From contig OZ252022.1 in assembly GCA_965247615.1 (NCBI GenBank), positions 620,001 to 684,000 of the forward strand: a stretch of 64,000 bases of DNA, given 5' to 3'. Of this stretch, positions 16,617-24,475 are shown piece by piece; the stretch's first letter is position 1; each line of letters starts with the position of its first letter. Position numbers and translations under genes: made by a program. Under the pieces are notes generated by a model, which was given only the letters and a program-made list of their open reading frames with translations, searched no databases and had not been told where the DNA came from. Origin of the DNA: G965197715 sp965247615. GTDB lineage: Bacteria; Chloroflexota; Dehalococcoidia; Lucifugimonadales; UBA1127.

Positions 16617-18142
16617 CCGGCGGCACCGTCTATCTCGTGGGCGCCGGACCCGGCGACCCTGAGCTCATCACCGCCAAGGGGCTTCGCCTGCTCCAGGCCG
16701 CCGACGTCGTCGTGTACGACCGCCTGGTGGACTCCCGCCTCCTGGGGCGCGCCCGGGCCGGCGCCGAGCTTATCGACGCGGGCAAGGGTCGGGGCCAACG
16801 CCGCATGAGCCAGGAGGAGATCAACGACCTGCTGGTCCACTTGGCACGGGAGGGAAAGGGAGTGGTCCGTCTCAAGGGGGGGGACCCCTTCCTCTTTGGA
16901 CGGGGCGGCGAGGAGGCAGCCGCCCTCGCCGACGCCCACGTCCCATTTGAGGTTGTGCCCGGTGTGACCTCCGCCCTTGCGGCCCCCGCCTACGCGGGCA
17001 TCCCGGTCACCCACCGGTCTCTCTCCTCGTCCCTGGCCATTGTCACCGGCGCCGAAGACCCAACCAAGCCCGATTCTCGAGTGGACTGGGCCAACTTTGC
17101 AGGCGTGGACACTCTGGTGGTGCTCATGGGCGTCCAGAGCCTGGCGGCCATCGCCGCGGCCCTGGTGAGCGCGGGCCGCCCGCCCGACACCCCCGCGGCC
17201 CTGGTCCATTGGGGCACTGAACCCTATCAGGTGACCGTTACCGGCTCCCTCGCGGACATCGCCCAACGCGCCCGGGAGGCGCAGCTCCGCGCCCCCGTGG
17301 CCATGGTGATCGGTCAGGTGGTCCGCCTGCGCGATCAGCTGCGATGGTTCGATAACCGCCCCCTCTTTGGCAAGAGGGTCCTCATCACGCGGACCCGCGA
17401 GCAGGCGGGGACCCTGGCCCGGCTCCTGACGGAGGAGGGCGCGCGGCCCATCGAGCTTCCCACCATCGCCATCACGCCCCTGGACGACCTCTCGACGCTG
17501 GACGCTGCCCTGGGGGACGTCCAGGCGTATCAGTGGCTGCTCTTCACATCCGCCAACGCCGTGGACCTGGTCTTCGAGCGGCTGAAGGGGCAAGGGTACG
17601 ACGCACGCGCCCTGGGGGGCGTGCAGGTGGGGGCCATCGGTCCCGGCACCGCCGCGGCGCTGCAGGCCCACGGCGTCCGCGCCGACTACGTGCCGGCTGA
17701 GTTCGTTTCCGAGGCCCTGGCGGTGGGAATCCGCGAGCGCCTCGGCCCCGGCGCCCGCGTGCTGCTGCCCCGCGCCGTGGGCGGCCGCGACGTGTTGCCC
17801 CGTGAGCTGCGGGCCTCCGGCGCCACCGTGGTTGAGGCGCCCATATACCGGGCCGCGCCTCCGGCCCTCGCCGGGGAGAGCGCACGCAACGCGCTCCGGG
17901 AGGGCGTCGACGTCGTCACCTTCACCAGCTCCTCCACCGTGCGCAACCTCGTGGAGATTCTGGACGGCGACGTGACATTGCTGCGTGACCTCACAATAGC
18001 CTGCATCGGCCCCGTCACGGCGTCGGCTGCCACGGAGCTGGGTCTGCATGTCGACGTGACGGCCCGGGAGTATTCGGTGCCTGGCCTCGTGCGAGCGCTC
18101 AGGGAGCACGCCGCGGCCATGACCAACGGAGCGTCAACGTAA
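16613..18142 (+). CDS. cobA-hemD: Fused uroporphyrinogen-III C-methyltransferase / uroporphyrinogen-III synthase
   Basis: 509 residues. The first part (about 1-245) is a SUMT: VYLVGAGPGDPELITAKGLRLL, DVVVYDRLV, VVRLKGGDPFLFGRGGEE, VVPGVTSALAAPAYAGIPVTHR. After a short linker, about 255-505 is a HemD-type synthase: GKRVLITRTREQAGTLARLL, WLLFTSANAV, VGAIGPGTAAAL and VDVVTFTSSSTVRNLVEIL. It closes hydroxymethylbilane to uroporphyrinogen III and then methylates it to precorrin-2, channelling flux towards siroheme. The fusion is known in Firmicutes and Chloroflexota. It starts at a GTG overlapping the hemC stop codon. Confidence 0.95.
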   Translation: MTGGTVYLVGAGPGDPELITAKGLRLLQAADVVVYDRLVDSRLLGRARAGAELIDAGKGRGQRRMSQEEINDLLVHLAREGKGVVRLKGGDPFLFGRGGEEAAALADAHVPFEVVPGVTSALAAPAYAGIPVTHRSLSSSLAIVTGAEDPTKPDSRVDWANFAGVDTLVVLMGVQSLAAIAAALVSAGRPPDTPAALVHWGTEPYQVTVTGSLADIAQRAREAQLRAPVAMVIGQVVRLRDQLRWFDNRPLFGKRVLITRTREQAGTLARLLTEEGARPIELPTIAITPLDDLSTLDAALGDVQAYQWLLFTSANAVDLVFERLKGQGYDARALGGVQVGAIGPGTAAALQAHGVRADYVPAEFVSEALAVGIRERLGPGARVLLPRAVGGRDVLPRELRASGATVVEAPIYRAAPPALAGESARNALREGVDVVTFTSSSTVRNLVEILDGDVTLLRDLTIACIGPVTASAATELGLHVDVTAREYSVPGLVRALREHAAAMTNGAST

Positions 18143-18175
18143 ACAGTCCCGGGCGGGATGCCAGGAGGTGATGCC

Positions 18176-19159
18176 ATGAGCGGCTTTCCCACCGTCCGTC
18201 TCCGCCGTCTGCGCGGCTCCGAGCCGGTGCGGCGGCTGGCACGGGAGACGTCCCTATCGCCCAGCGATTTCATCTACCCCGTCTTCGTCGTCGAGGGCAG
18301 CGGCATCCGCCGGGAGATCGGCCCCATGCCGGGCTGCTACCAGCTTTCCCTGGACCTGCTCCTGCCGGAGGTTGTCGAGGTGGCCCGCCTGGGCATCTCC
18401 GGGGTCCTGCTCTTCGGCCTTCCGGCGTCCAAGGACCCCCAGGGCGCCGAGGCGTACAACCCGGAGGGCGTGATCCAGGAGGCGGTCCGCGCCATCAAGC
18501 GGGAGACCCCGGAGCTCACCGTCGTCACGGACGTCTGCCTCTGCGAGTACACGGACCACGGCCACTGCGGCGTCCTGGTCGGCGACGAGGTGGACAACGA
18601 CCTGACGCTGGAGCTCTTGGCGCGCACCGCCGTCTCCCACGCCGCCGCCGGGGCGGACATCGTGGCGCCCTCTGCGATGATGGATGGTCAGGTGGCGGCC
18701 ATCCGCGGCGCCCTGGACAGCCACGGCCTCACCCGCGTCCCGATCATGGCCTACGCGGCCAAGTACGCCTCCGCCTTCTACGGACCCTTTCGCGTCGCGG
18801 CAGGCTCGACGCCCCAGTTCGGCGACCGGCGCGGCTACCAGATGGACCCCGCCAACGGTCGTATGGCCCTGCGGGAGATTGAGCAGGACATTCAGGAGGG
18901 GGCGGACATCATCATGGTGAAGCCCGCACTGCCCTACCTCGACGTCATCGCGCGGGCCAGCGAGCGCTTCGACCTGCCGCTGGCCGCCTACAACGTCAGC
19001 GGCGAGTTCAGCATGGTCAAGGCGGCGGCTCAGGCCGAGTGGCTGGACGGCGAGCGCGTCATGATGGAGGTCGTGACGGCCATCAAGCGGGCCGGTGCGG
19101 ACATCATCATCTCCTATCACGCTCCGGAGGTGGCCCGGAAGCTGCGGGGGGAAGGCTAA
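18176..19159 (+). CDS. hemB: Delta-aminolevulinic acid dehydratase (porphobilinogen synthase)
   Basis: 327 residues from the ATG at 18176, which has AGGAGG 7 nt upstream. The metal-binding loop is VCLCEYTDHGHCG, with the Cys of zinc-type enzymes. The active-site lysines lie in IMAYAAKYASAFYGPF and DIIMVKPALPYLD. It condenses two ALA molecules to porphobilinogen. It lies 33 nt downstream of cobA-hemD. Confidence 0.96.
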   Translation: MSGFPTVRLRRLRGSEPVRRLARETSLSPSDFIYPVFVVEGSGIRREIGPMPGCYQLSLDLLLPEVVEVARLGISGVLLFGLPASKDPQGAEAYNPEGVIQEAVRAIKRETPELTVVTDVCLCEYTDHGHCGVLVGDEVDNDLTLELLARTAVSHAAAGADIVAPSAMMDGQVAAIRGALDSHGLTRVPIMAYAAKYASAFYGPFRVAAGSTPQFGDRRGYQMDPANGRMALREIEQDIQEGADIIMVKPALPYLDVIARASERFDLPLAAYNVSGEFSMVKAAAQAEWLDGERVMMEVVTAIKRAGADIIISYHAPEVARKLRGEG

Positions 19160-19165
19160 GGATAC

Positions 19166-19195
19166 TTGGCCCTTCCACGGAAGGTCGCGTACACT
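19166..19195 (+). promoter_or_regulatory. Possible promoter for hemL
   Basis: TTGGCC (19166-19171), 18-nt spacer, TACACT (19190-19195), in the 136-nt gap between hemB and hemL. The -35 match is weak. Confidence 0.3.
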
Positions 19196-19295
19196 GGACG
19201 CGCTGCTCGTGGGTGCGACGCTGCGCTTGCGCGGGGCGGGTCGGCCCAGGAGGGCATAGGATGAACACACAAGGGTAATTGCAACGTGAGCCAAC

Positions 19296-20573
19296 ATGCC
19301 TGGTGACCTGTCCCATCGCCTCTACCAGGAGGCCCAGAAGCTCATTCCCGGCGGGGTCAACAGCCCCGTGCGATCCTTTCGGGGCGTCGGCGGCGAGCCC
19401 CTCTTTATCATGCGGGGCCGGGGCTCCCGCGTCTGGGACGCCGACGGCAACGAGTACGTTGACTATCTGGGCTCCTGGGGCCCCCTCATCCTGGGCCACG
19501 CCCATCCCTCCGTCGTCATGGCCGTGCGCGAGGTGGCCGCCAAGGGAACGAGCTTCGGCGCGCCCATCCCAGGGGAGGTGGAGCTGGCCCGCCTGATCAA
19601 TGGCGCCTTCCCCTCCATGGAGCTGGTGCGGCTGGTCAACTCGGGCACGGAGGCGGCGATGAGCGCCATCCGCGCCGCCCGGGCGTTCACCGGGCGCGAC
19701 AAGGTCATCAAGTTTGCGGGGGCGTACCACGGCCACTCGGACGGTCTTCTGGTCCAAGCGGGCTCCGGCGGCGCCACCCTCAGCGTGCCCGACAGCGCGG
19801 GCGTGCCCGCCGCCTACGCTGCCGAGACTCTGGTGGCCCGCTACAACGACGTTGCTTCCGTGGAGGCCCTCTTCGACGCCTTTCCCCAGGAGATCGCCGC
19901 CGTCATCGTTGAGCCCGTGGCCGGCAACATGGGCGTCGTGCCCCCCAGGGAGGGCTTTCTACCTGGGCTCCGGGCGCTCACCAGGTCACATCGCGCCCTG
20001 CTCATCTTTGACGAGGTCATCACCGGCTTCCGCGTGGCCTACGGCGGTGCGCAGGCCCTCTATGGCGTCATGCCGGACCTGACCTGTCTGGGGAAGATCA
20101 TCGGCGGCGGGCTGCCCGTGGGCGCCTACGGCGGACGCGCGGAGATCATGGAGCAGGTCGCGCCGCTGGGACCCATGTACCAGGCGGGGACCCTCTCCGG
20201 AAACCCCATCGCCGTAGCGGCAGGCATCGCCACCCTCCACGGCCTGCAGCGCCCCGGGGTCTACGAGGGCCTGGAAGCCATGGCGGCGTCCCTGGAAAGG
20301 CTGCTGCGAGAGGCAGCCGCCGGGGCCGGGCGCCAGGTGACCATCAACCGTATCGGCTCCATGCTGACCATGTTCTTCCACCCGGGGCCCGTGGAGAGCT
20401 GGGACGACGTGGCGACGGCCGACTCCCAGGCATACGCCGCCTACTTCCACCGCATGCTGGAAGGGGGTGTGTACCTTGCGCCGTCCGCCTTCGAGGCCTG
20501 CTTCGTCTCTCTGGCCCACAGCGAGACCGATCTCCAGCAGACCGCGGAGGCGGCCCGCTCGGCCCTGGCCTAG
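19296..20573 (+). CDS. hemL: Glutamate-1-semialdehyde 2,1-aminomutase
   Basis: 425 residues, class-III aminotransferase fold. YQEAQKLIPGGVNSPVRSF and VDYLGSWGPLILGHAHP are GSAM signatures. FAGAYHGHSDGLLVQAGSG, LIFDEVITGFRVAYGGAQ and the PLP lysine (Lys267, in CLGKIIGGGLPVGAYGG) follow. It converts glutamate-1-semialdehyde to ALA, completing the C5 route begun by HemA. It lies 136 nt after hemB, possibly with its own promoter. Confidence 0.96.
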   Translation: MPGDLSHRLYQEAQKLIPGGVNSPVRSFRGVGGEPLFIMRGRGSRVWDADGNEYVDYLGSWGPLILGHAHPSVVMAVREVAAKGTSFGAPIPGEVELARLINGAFPSMELVRLVNSGTEAAMSAIRAARAFTGRDKVIKFAGAYHGHSDGLLVQAGSGGATLSVPDSAGVPAAYAAETLVARYNDVASVEALFDAFPQEIAAVIVEPVAGNMGVVPPREGFLPGLRALTRSHRALLIFDEVITGFRVAYGGAQALYGVMPDLTCLGKIIGGGLPVGAYGGRAEIMEQVAPLGPMYQAGTLSGNPIAVAAGIATLHGLQRPGVYEGLEAMAASLERLLREAAAGAGRQVTINRIGSMLTMFFHPGPVESWDDVATADSQAYAAYFHRMLEGGVYLAPSAFEACFVSLAHSETDLQQTAEAARSALA

Positions 20574-20672
20574 CCGCGCTGGGCTGCGCACCCGCATCCT
20601 CCGTCAGGTTCGCCGCGGCGGGCCCTGCACTCCTCCGCCGCGCGCATCCGGGACGTCCTGGGGGGGCCTGCC

Positions 20673-20701
20673 TTGCATTGCCCCTGCGGCTGCTTTAGAC
20701 T
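20673..20701 (+). promoter_or_regulatory. Sigma70-like promoter for sod
   Basis: TTGCAT (20673-20678), 17-nt spacer, TAGACT (20696-20701), about 87 nt before the sod start. Confidence 0.4.
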
Positions 20702-20787
20702 ACTGCCAGGTTCGCCGGCTGTGCCGCGCGTCCCGCTGCCGGACAAGTCTGAGAGCCTGCAGACACCACACCCGAAGGAGGGGAACC

Positions 20788-21369
20788 ATGGCCTTTGAGC
20801 TACCGGATCTGCCGTATCCGAAGGACGCCCTTGAGCCGAGCATCTCCGCCGAGACCCTGGAGATCCACCACGATAGGCACCATAATGCCTACGTCACCAA
20901 CCTGAACAACCTGGCTCCCGGGACCGAGTTTGCGGACCAGTCCCTGGAAGACATCGTCAAGAGCGCCTCCGGCGGCATCTTCAACAACGCGGCCCAGGTG
21001 TGGAACCACACCTTCTACTGGGGCTCCCTGAGCCCTGAGGGCGGTGGTGATCCCGACGGCGCCTTGGCCGCCGCCATCAACGACGTCTGGGGCTCCTTTG
21101 AGGAGTTCAAGAAGGCGTTCACCCAGAAGGCCGTGACCCAGTTCGGTTCCGGATGGGCCTGGCTGGTGCAGGGCGCGGATGGCAAGCTCTCCGTTGAGCA
21201 GACCAGCAACGCGGGCAACCCCCTGACCGCGGGCCAGACGCCGCTCCTCACCTGCGACGTTTGGGAGCACGCCTACTACGTCGACTATCGCAACCGGCGG
21301 CCCGACTACGTGGCCAGCTTCTGGAACATCGTGAACTGGAGCTTCGCGGCCAAGAACCTGGGCGGCTAG
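20788..21369 (+). CDS. sodB: Superoxide dismutase, Fe-type
   Basis: 193 residues from the ATG at 20788 (GGAGGGGAACC upstream). Metal ligands are His27 (EIHHDRHH), the His of VWNHTFYW, and the Asp and His of LLTCDVWEHAYYVDY. FNNAAQVWNHTFYW and GGIFNNAA favour an iron enzyme over manganese, though a cambialistic enzyme cannot be excluded. It dismutates superoxide in the cytoplasm. It implies oxygen exposure, relevant to the neighbouring alternative haem route. A strong hairpin follows. Confidence 0.95.
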   Translation: MAFELPDLPYPKDALEPSISAETLEIHHDRHHNAYVTNLNNLAPGTEFADQSLEDIVKSASGGIFNNAAQVWNHTFYWGSLSPEGGGDPDGALAAAINDVWGSFEEFKKAFTQKAVTQFGSGWAWLVQGADGKLSVEQTSNAGNPLTAGQTPLLTCDVWEHAYYVDYRNRRPDYVASFWNIVNWSFAAKNLGG

Positions 21370-21402
21370 CCCGGCACGACTCAAAGGGCAACGCGACTCA
21401 AG

Positions 21403-21429
21403 AGGGCAGCCTCATGTAGAGGCTGCCCT
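21403..21429 (+). terminator. Intrinsic terminator between sod and the GT20 gene
   Basis: An 11-bp perfect stem (21403-21413 with 21419-21429) with a 5-nt loop, followed by a T-containing tail, between convergent genes. It could act in both directions. Confidence 0.75.
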
Positions 21430-21511
21430 TCGTGCTGTCAGGGGGTGTCAAGCGCTGCGGCAGGTGAGTGTGAGGCCAGGATGAGCTCACCGGGCGCGGT
21501 GGATTCCGGGG

Positions 21512-23038
21512 CTAGTGCTCCACGTCAGCGATGTCGCGGAGCTGGGAAAGGAGCCACTGCGTGGAGTTCTCACGGTGGATGGCCTCCGTGAGTACAGCCG
21601 AGCGCTGTTCCCGCTCCTCCGCCGGCATGGTAATGGCCTGGTAGAGCGCTTCGGCCGTTCCCTCGAGGTCGGCCGGCGCCACCGTGAGCGCGCCGTCCTT
21701 CAGCTGCTCGTAGGCGCCGCTGGACTCCGAGAGCAGGAGGATGCCGTGCTTGCTGTTGATCACGGGCCCCTCCTTGGCGATGAGGCTCATGCCGTCGGCG
21801 ACGGGGTTGACCATGAGGGTGTCGTAGAGCCGCATCCCGGCGATGGCCTGGGTGTAGTTGTTCTCGCGGAACACCTGGACCGGCCGCCAGTCGTCGGTCC
21901 CAAAGTTGTCGTTGATGTTCTTGATGATGGCGTCGATCTCCTCCATGTAGCGCTCGTACTGCCTGATATGGGTCCGTGACGGCACGAGAAAGGCCAGGAA
22001 CGTCACCCGACCGTGAAGCTCGGGGTGCCGGTCCAGGAGGGTCTGGTAGGCGCGGAAGCCGCGGACGATATTCTTGCTGGGCTCCGCGCGGTCAACGCGG
22101 ACAATGGTGTGCTCGGCGCACAGGGGGAGCATGCGCCGCTCGTACTCCACGGCCCGCGGCGAAAAGGCAATGCGCCGCACGTCCTCTACGTCAATGGAGA
22201 TGGGGTACGCCTTCACCAGGGTGCGGCGGCCTCCGACTGTCACGGTAGCAGCCGCGAAGTCGACCTCCGCCCCCTTCACGAACCAGTGGCAGCTCTCCAG
22301 GAAGTTGCGCACGTCCCACCGTGACTGAAACCCGACGATGTCAGCTTGGCAGAGGCTGCCGCAAATGGCCGAGCGCATGGTCTCCGGCAGCAGCTGCCAC
22401 TGCGAAGGGCTGGGCCAGGGGACGTGCGTGAAGTGATGGATGATCGCTTCAGGGATGGCCTGGCGGACCATGCCGGACACCAGGTACAGGTGATAGTCAT
22501 GGACCATGACAATGGGAGGATCATCGTTTGCGGACGCCTCGTCGATGATGGCGTCCGCAAAGGCGCGGTTGACGGGCACGTACCCCGTATGCCACGCGTC
22601 GTAGACCGTGCTGTCGATGTTCGGCGTGTACGGCGCGCTCCACATGTAGTGATGGAGGAACCATAGGAGCGGGTTGCACAGGATGTTGTAGAACTTGTGG
22701 TGCACGCGGCGCGGCGTGACGACGTACCGCAGGCCCACGAGCTGATTGGGGAGAGGCGACTGGATGCGCTTACCGCCCGCCTGGTCCAGGGCGCGGCGGT
22801 CGCCCTCGCCCATGGCGTTGGCGACCCAGGTGTACTCATGGGTCTGCGTTATGGCGTTCAGGGCAGTGACCACAACCCCGCTGCCTCGCCGCGGCTGCAG
22901 GTTCCCGTCCGGGTTCAAGTGGTATTCCAGAGGACCGCGATTGCTGCTCACGATGAGGGGGCGCCGCGACAGCAGCGTACCGCAGAGGTACAGGAGCTCT
23001 TGCTTGCGCGAGTCGATGTGGGGGGATTCCTGCATCAT
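21512..23038 (-). CDS. GT20 glycosyltransferase, alpha,alpha-trehalose-phosphate synthase-like
   Basis: 508 residues, OtsA-size. The N-terminal LIVSSNRGPLEYHLNPDG has the GT20 SNR motif and glycine loop. WANAMGEGDRR, VMVHDYHLYLVSGMVR (acceptor-site HDYHL), FTHVPWPSPSQW, VDRAEPSKNIVRGFRAYQTLL and VADGMSLIAKEG complete the family pattern. Trehalose-6-phosphate synthase is the likely reaction (UDP- or GDP-glucose plus glucose-6-phosphate). No trehalose-phosphatase gene is beside it, and related GT20 enzymes make glucosylglycerol phosphate, so the acceptor is uncertain. The leader contains strong hairpins. Confidence 0.85.
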   Translation of the reverse strand: MMQESPHIDSRKQELLYLCGTLLSRRPLIVSSNRGPLEYHLNPDGNLQPRRGSGVVVTALNAITQTHEYTWVANAMGEGDRRALDQAGGKRIQSPLPNQLVGLRYVVTPRRVHHKFYNILCNPLLWFLHHYMWSAPYTPNIDSTVYDAWHTGYVPVNRAFADAIIDEASANDDPPIVMVHDYHLYLVSGMVRQAIPEAIIHHFTHVPWPSPSQWQLLPETMRSAICGSLCQADIVGFQSRWDVRNFLESCHWFVKGAEVDFAAATVTVGGRRTLVKAYPISIDVEDVRRIAFSPRAVEYERRMLPLCAEHTIVRVDRAEPSKNIVRGFRAYQTLLDRHPELHGRVTFLAFLVPSRTHIRQYERYMEEIDAIIKNINDNFGTDDWRPVQVFRENNYTQAIAGMRLYDTLMVNPVADGMSLIAKEGPVINSKHGILLLSESSGAYEQLKDGALTVAPADLEGTAEALYQAITMPAEEREQRSAVLTEAIHRENSTQWLLSQLRDIADVEH

Positions 23039-23066
23039 TCAGCCTCACCATCTGGGCTGAAGTATT

Positions 23067-23148
23067 CGGCGCAGCACATCTGCTGCGCCGTACTTGGGCG
23101 CCGGTAAACGCCTTTCACTGGATGGCGGCCAAGCCTAGCCGCCATCCA
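23067..23148 (-). promoter_or_regulatory. Two strong hairpins in the GT20 gene leader
   Basis: Stem 23067-23076/23081-23090 is 10 bp perfect with a 4-nt loop. Stem 23119-23129/23138-23148 is 11 bp perfect with an 8-nt loop. Both lie 30-110 nt upstream of the minus-strand start at 23038. They could be a meaB terminator plus a leader attenuator, or mobile-element remnants. Function is not shown. Confidence 0.4.
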
Positions 23149-23273
23149 ATCATATGCCCGCCTCTTAAAGAGGAAGACACCATTTACTATACAAGCAGCG
23201 GGCGCATTCCCACAAGCGCAGCTTCGGCTCTGCGCTGTCGCCTCCCCTCGGGACGCACGCACATCGAGGGTCC

Positions 23274-23310
23274 CCGGTCGAGCGGCCCCGGCCGGCGCCC
23301 GCTCGACCGG
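23274..23310 (-). terminator. Hairpin downstream of meaB
   Basis: An 11-bp perfect stem (23274-23284 with 23300-23310) around a GC-rich 15-nt loop, 17 nt past the meaB stop codon on the minus strand. No T-tract follows. Confidence 0.45.
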
Positions 23311-23326
23311 CGGCGGAACAGCCGCC

Positions 23327-24322
23327 TCACTGAGCGCGCGGCGCCTTGCGCTGCTCCAGGAACGCGAGCCACTCCCGCACCAGGTCTCCGCTGTCCAGGA
23401 GTCGCTGGGCCGCCACAAAGGGGTCCTGCCGGCCGTCCTCCACGTGGGTGAGCGTGGCTGCCGTCACCCCTCCCTGGCGCCAGAGGTCGTGGACCAACTC
23501 GCCGACGCCCTCCTGCACGGCCCGGGTGAACTCCCGGCGCTGCCGCTCCCGGCGCTGCTCCAGGAACCGTGAGGACGACACCAGGGCGTCCCTGTGGTCC
23601 TGGATCATAGCAGCCACCGTGTCGACGCCATCGCCCCGGTGTGCCTGAGCCAGGACGACGGGGGGCCGCCACCAGGGAGGGTTTTCCGCCAGGTTGAGGG
23701 TCGCTTCCAGGTTCGTGAGCATTTGGCCCGCGCCATCGCGGTCTGCCTTGTTCACCACAAAGACGTCGGCGGCCTCCAACAGGCCGGCCTTGAGGGTCTG
23801 GATTGCGTCGCCCGCCTCGGGGACGACCACGACCACCACCGTATCGGCGGCGCCCATCACCTCCAGCTCCGTCTGTCCGACCCCCACGGTCTCCACCAGA
23901 ATGACGTCGATGCCGGCGGCGTCCAGCACGCGAACGGCGCTGCGGGTCATCCGCGACAGGCCGCCGGCGCCGCCCCGGGTGGCCATGCTCCGGATGAACA
24001 CGCCATCGTCCAGGTAATGGTGCTGCATGCGGATGCGGTCGCCGAGGAAGGCGCCGCCGGTGAAGGGGCTCGTCGGGTCCACGGCCAAAACGCCCACGGT
24101 GCGCCCCTGGCTCCTGTACAGGGCCGTGAGCTTGTCCACCAGCGTGCTCTTTCCCGCCCCGGGCGGTCCCGTGATCCCAACGACGTAGGCGTTGCCCGTG
24201 TGGGAGTGGGCCGCTTCCAGAATGGAGGCCGCATCGTCGCCCCCCCGCTCCACCCGGGTCAGCAGACGGGCCAAGGCGCTCTTGTCGCCGGAGCGCATAC
24301 GCTGGACCTGGTCCTGGAGCAA
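23327..24322 (-). CDS. meaB: Methylmalonyl-CoA mutase-associated GTPase MeaB
   Basis: 331 residues, starting at TTG with GGAGG 4 nt upstream. The G3E-type GTPase core has VVGITGPPGAGKSTLVDKL (Walker A), VLAVDPTSPFTGGAFLGDRIRMQ, the switch segment FIRSMATRGGAGGLSR, VDVILVETVGVGQTE and the NKAD specificity motif. The C-terminal helices (FTRAVQEGVGELVHDLW) serve dimerisation. It loads and protects cobalamin in methylmalonyl-CoA mutase or related mutases. No mutase gene is in the window, but an acyl-CoA ligase is divergently placed next to it. Confidence 0.93.
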   Translation of the reverse strand: MLQDQVQRMRSGDKSALARLLTRVERGGDDAASILEAAHSHTGNAYVVGITGPPGAGKSTLVDKLTALYRSQGRTVGVLAVDPTSPFTGGAFLGDRIRMQHHYLDDGVFIRSMATRGGAGGLSRMTRSAVRVLDAAGIDVILVETVGVGQTELEVMGAADTVVVVVVPEAGDAIQTLKAGLLEAADVFVVNKADRDGAGQMLTNLEATLNLAENPPWWRPPVVLAQAHRGDGVDTVAAMIQDHRDALVSSSRFLEQRRERQRREFTRAVQEGVGELVHDLWRQGGVTAATLTHVEDGRQDPFVAAQRLLDSGDLVREWLAFLEQRKAPRAQ

Positions 24323-24400
24323 GCCGCCTCCACTGGGAGTTATCGACGCTGAGGGTAGCGCCCGGACGTGAGCGCGTCAACGCTCTCCCATCGCGGCAAA

Positions 24401-24431
24401 TTGACACGCCCGCGCCATCCGAGTGTAGAAT
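24401..24431 (+). promoter_or_regulatory. Promoter for the acyl-CoA ligase gene
   Basis: TTGACA (24401-24406), 19-nt spacer, TAGAAT (24426-24431), 45 nt upstream of the ATG at 24476. The -35 is perfect; the spacer is long. Confidence 0.5.
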
Positions 24432-24475
24432 CGGGCCATAGGCTGAGGTCCAATCCGCCGACAGGAGAGACGACC

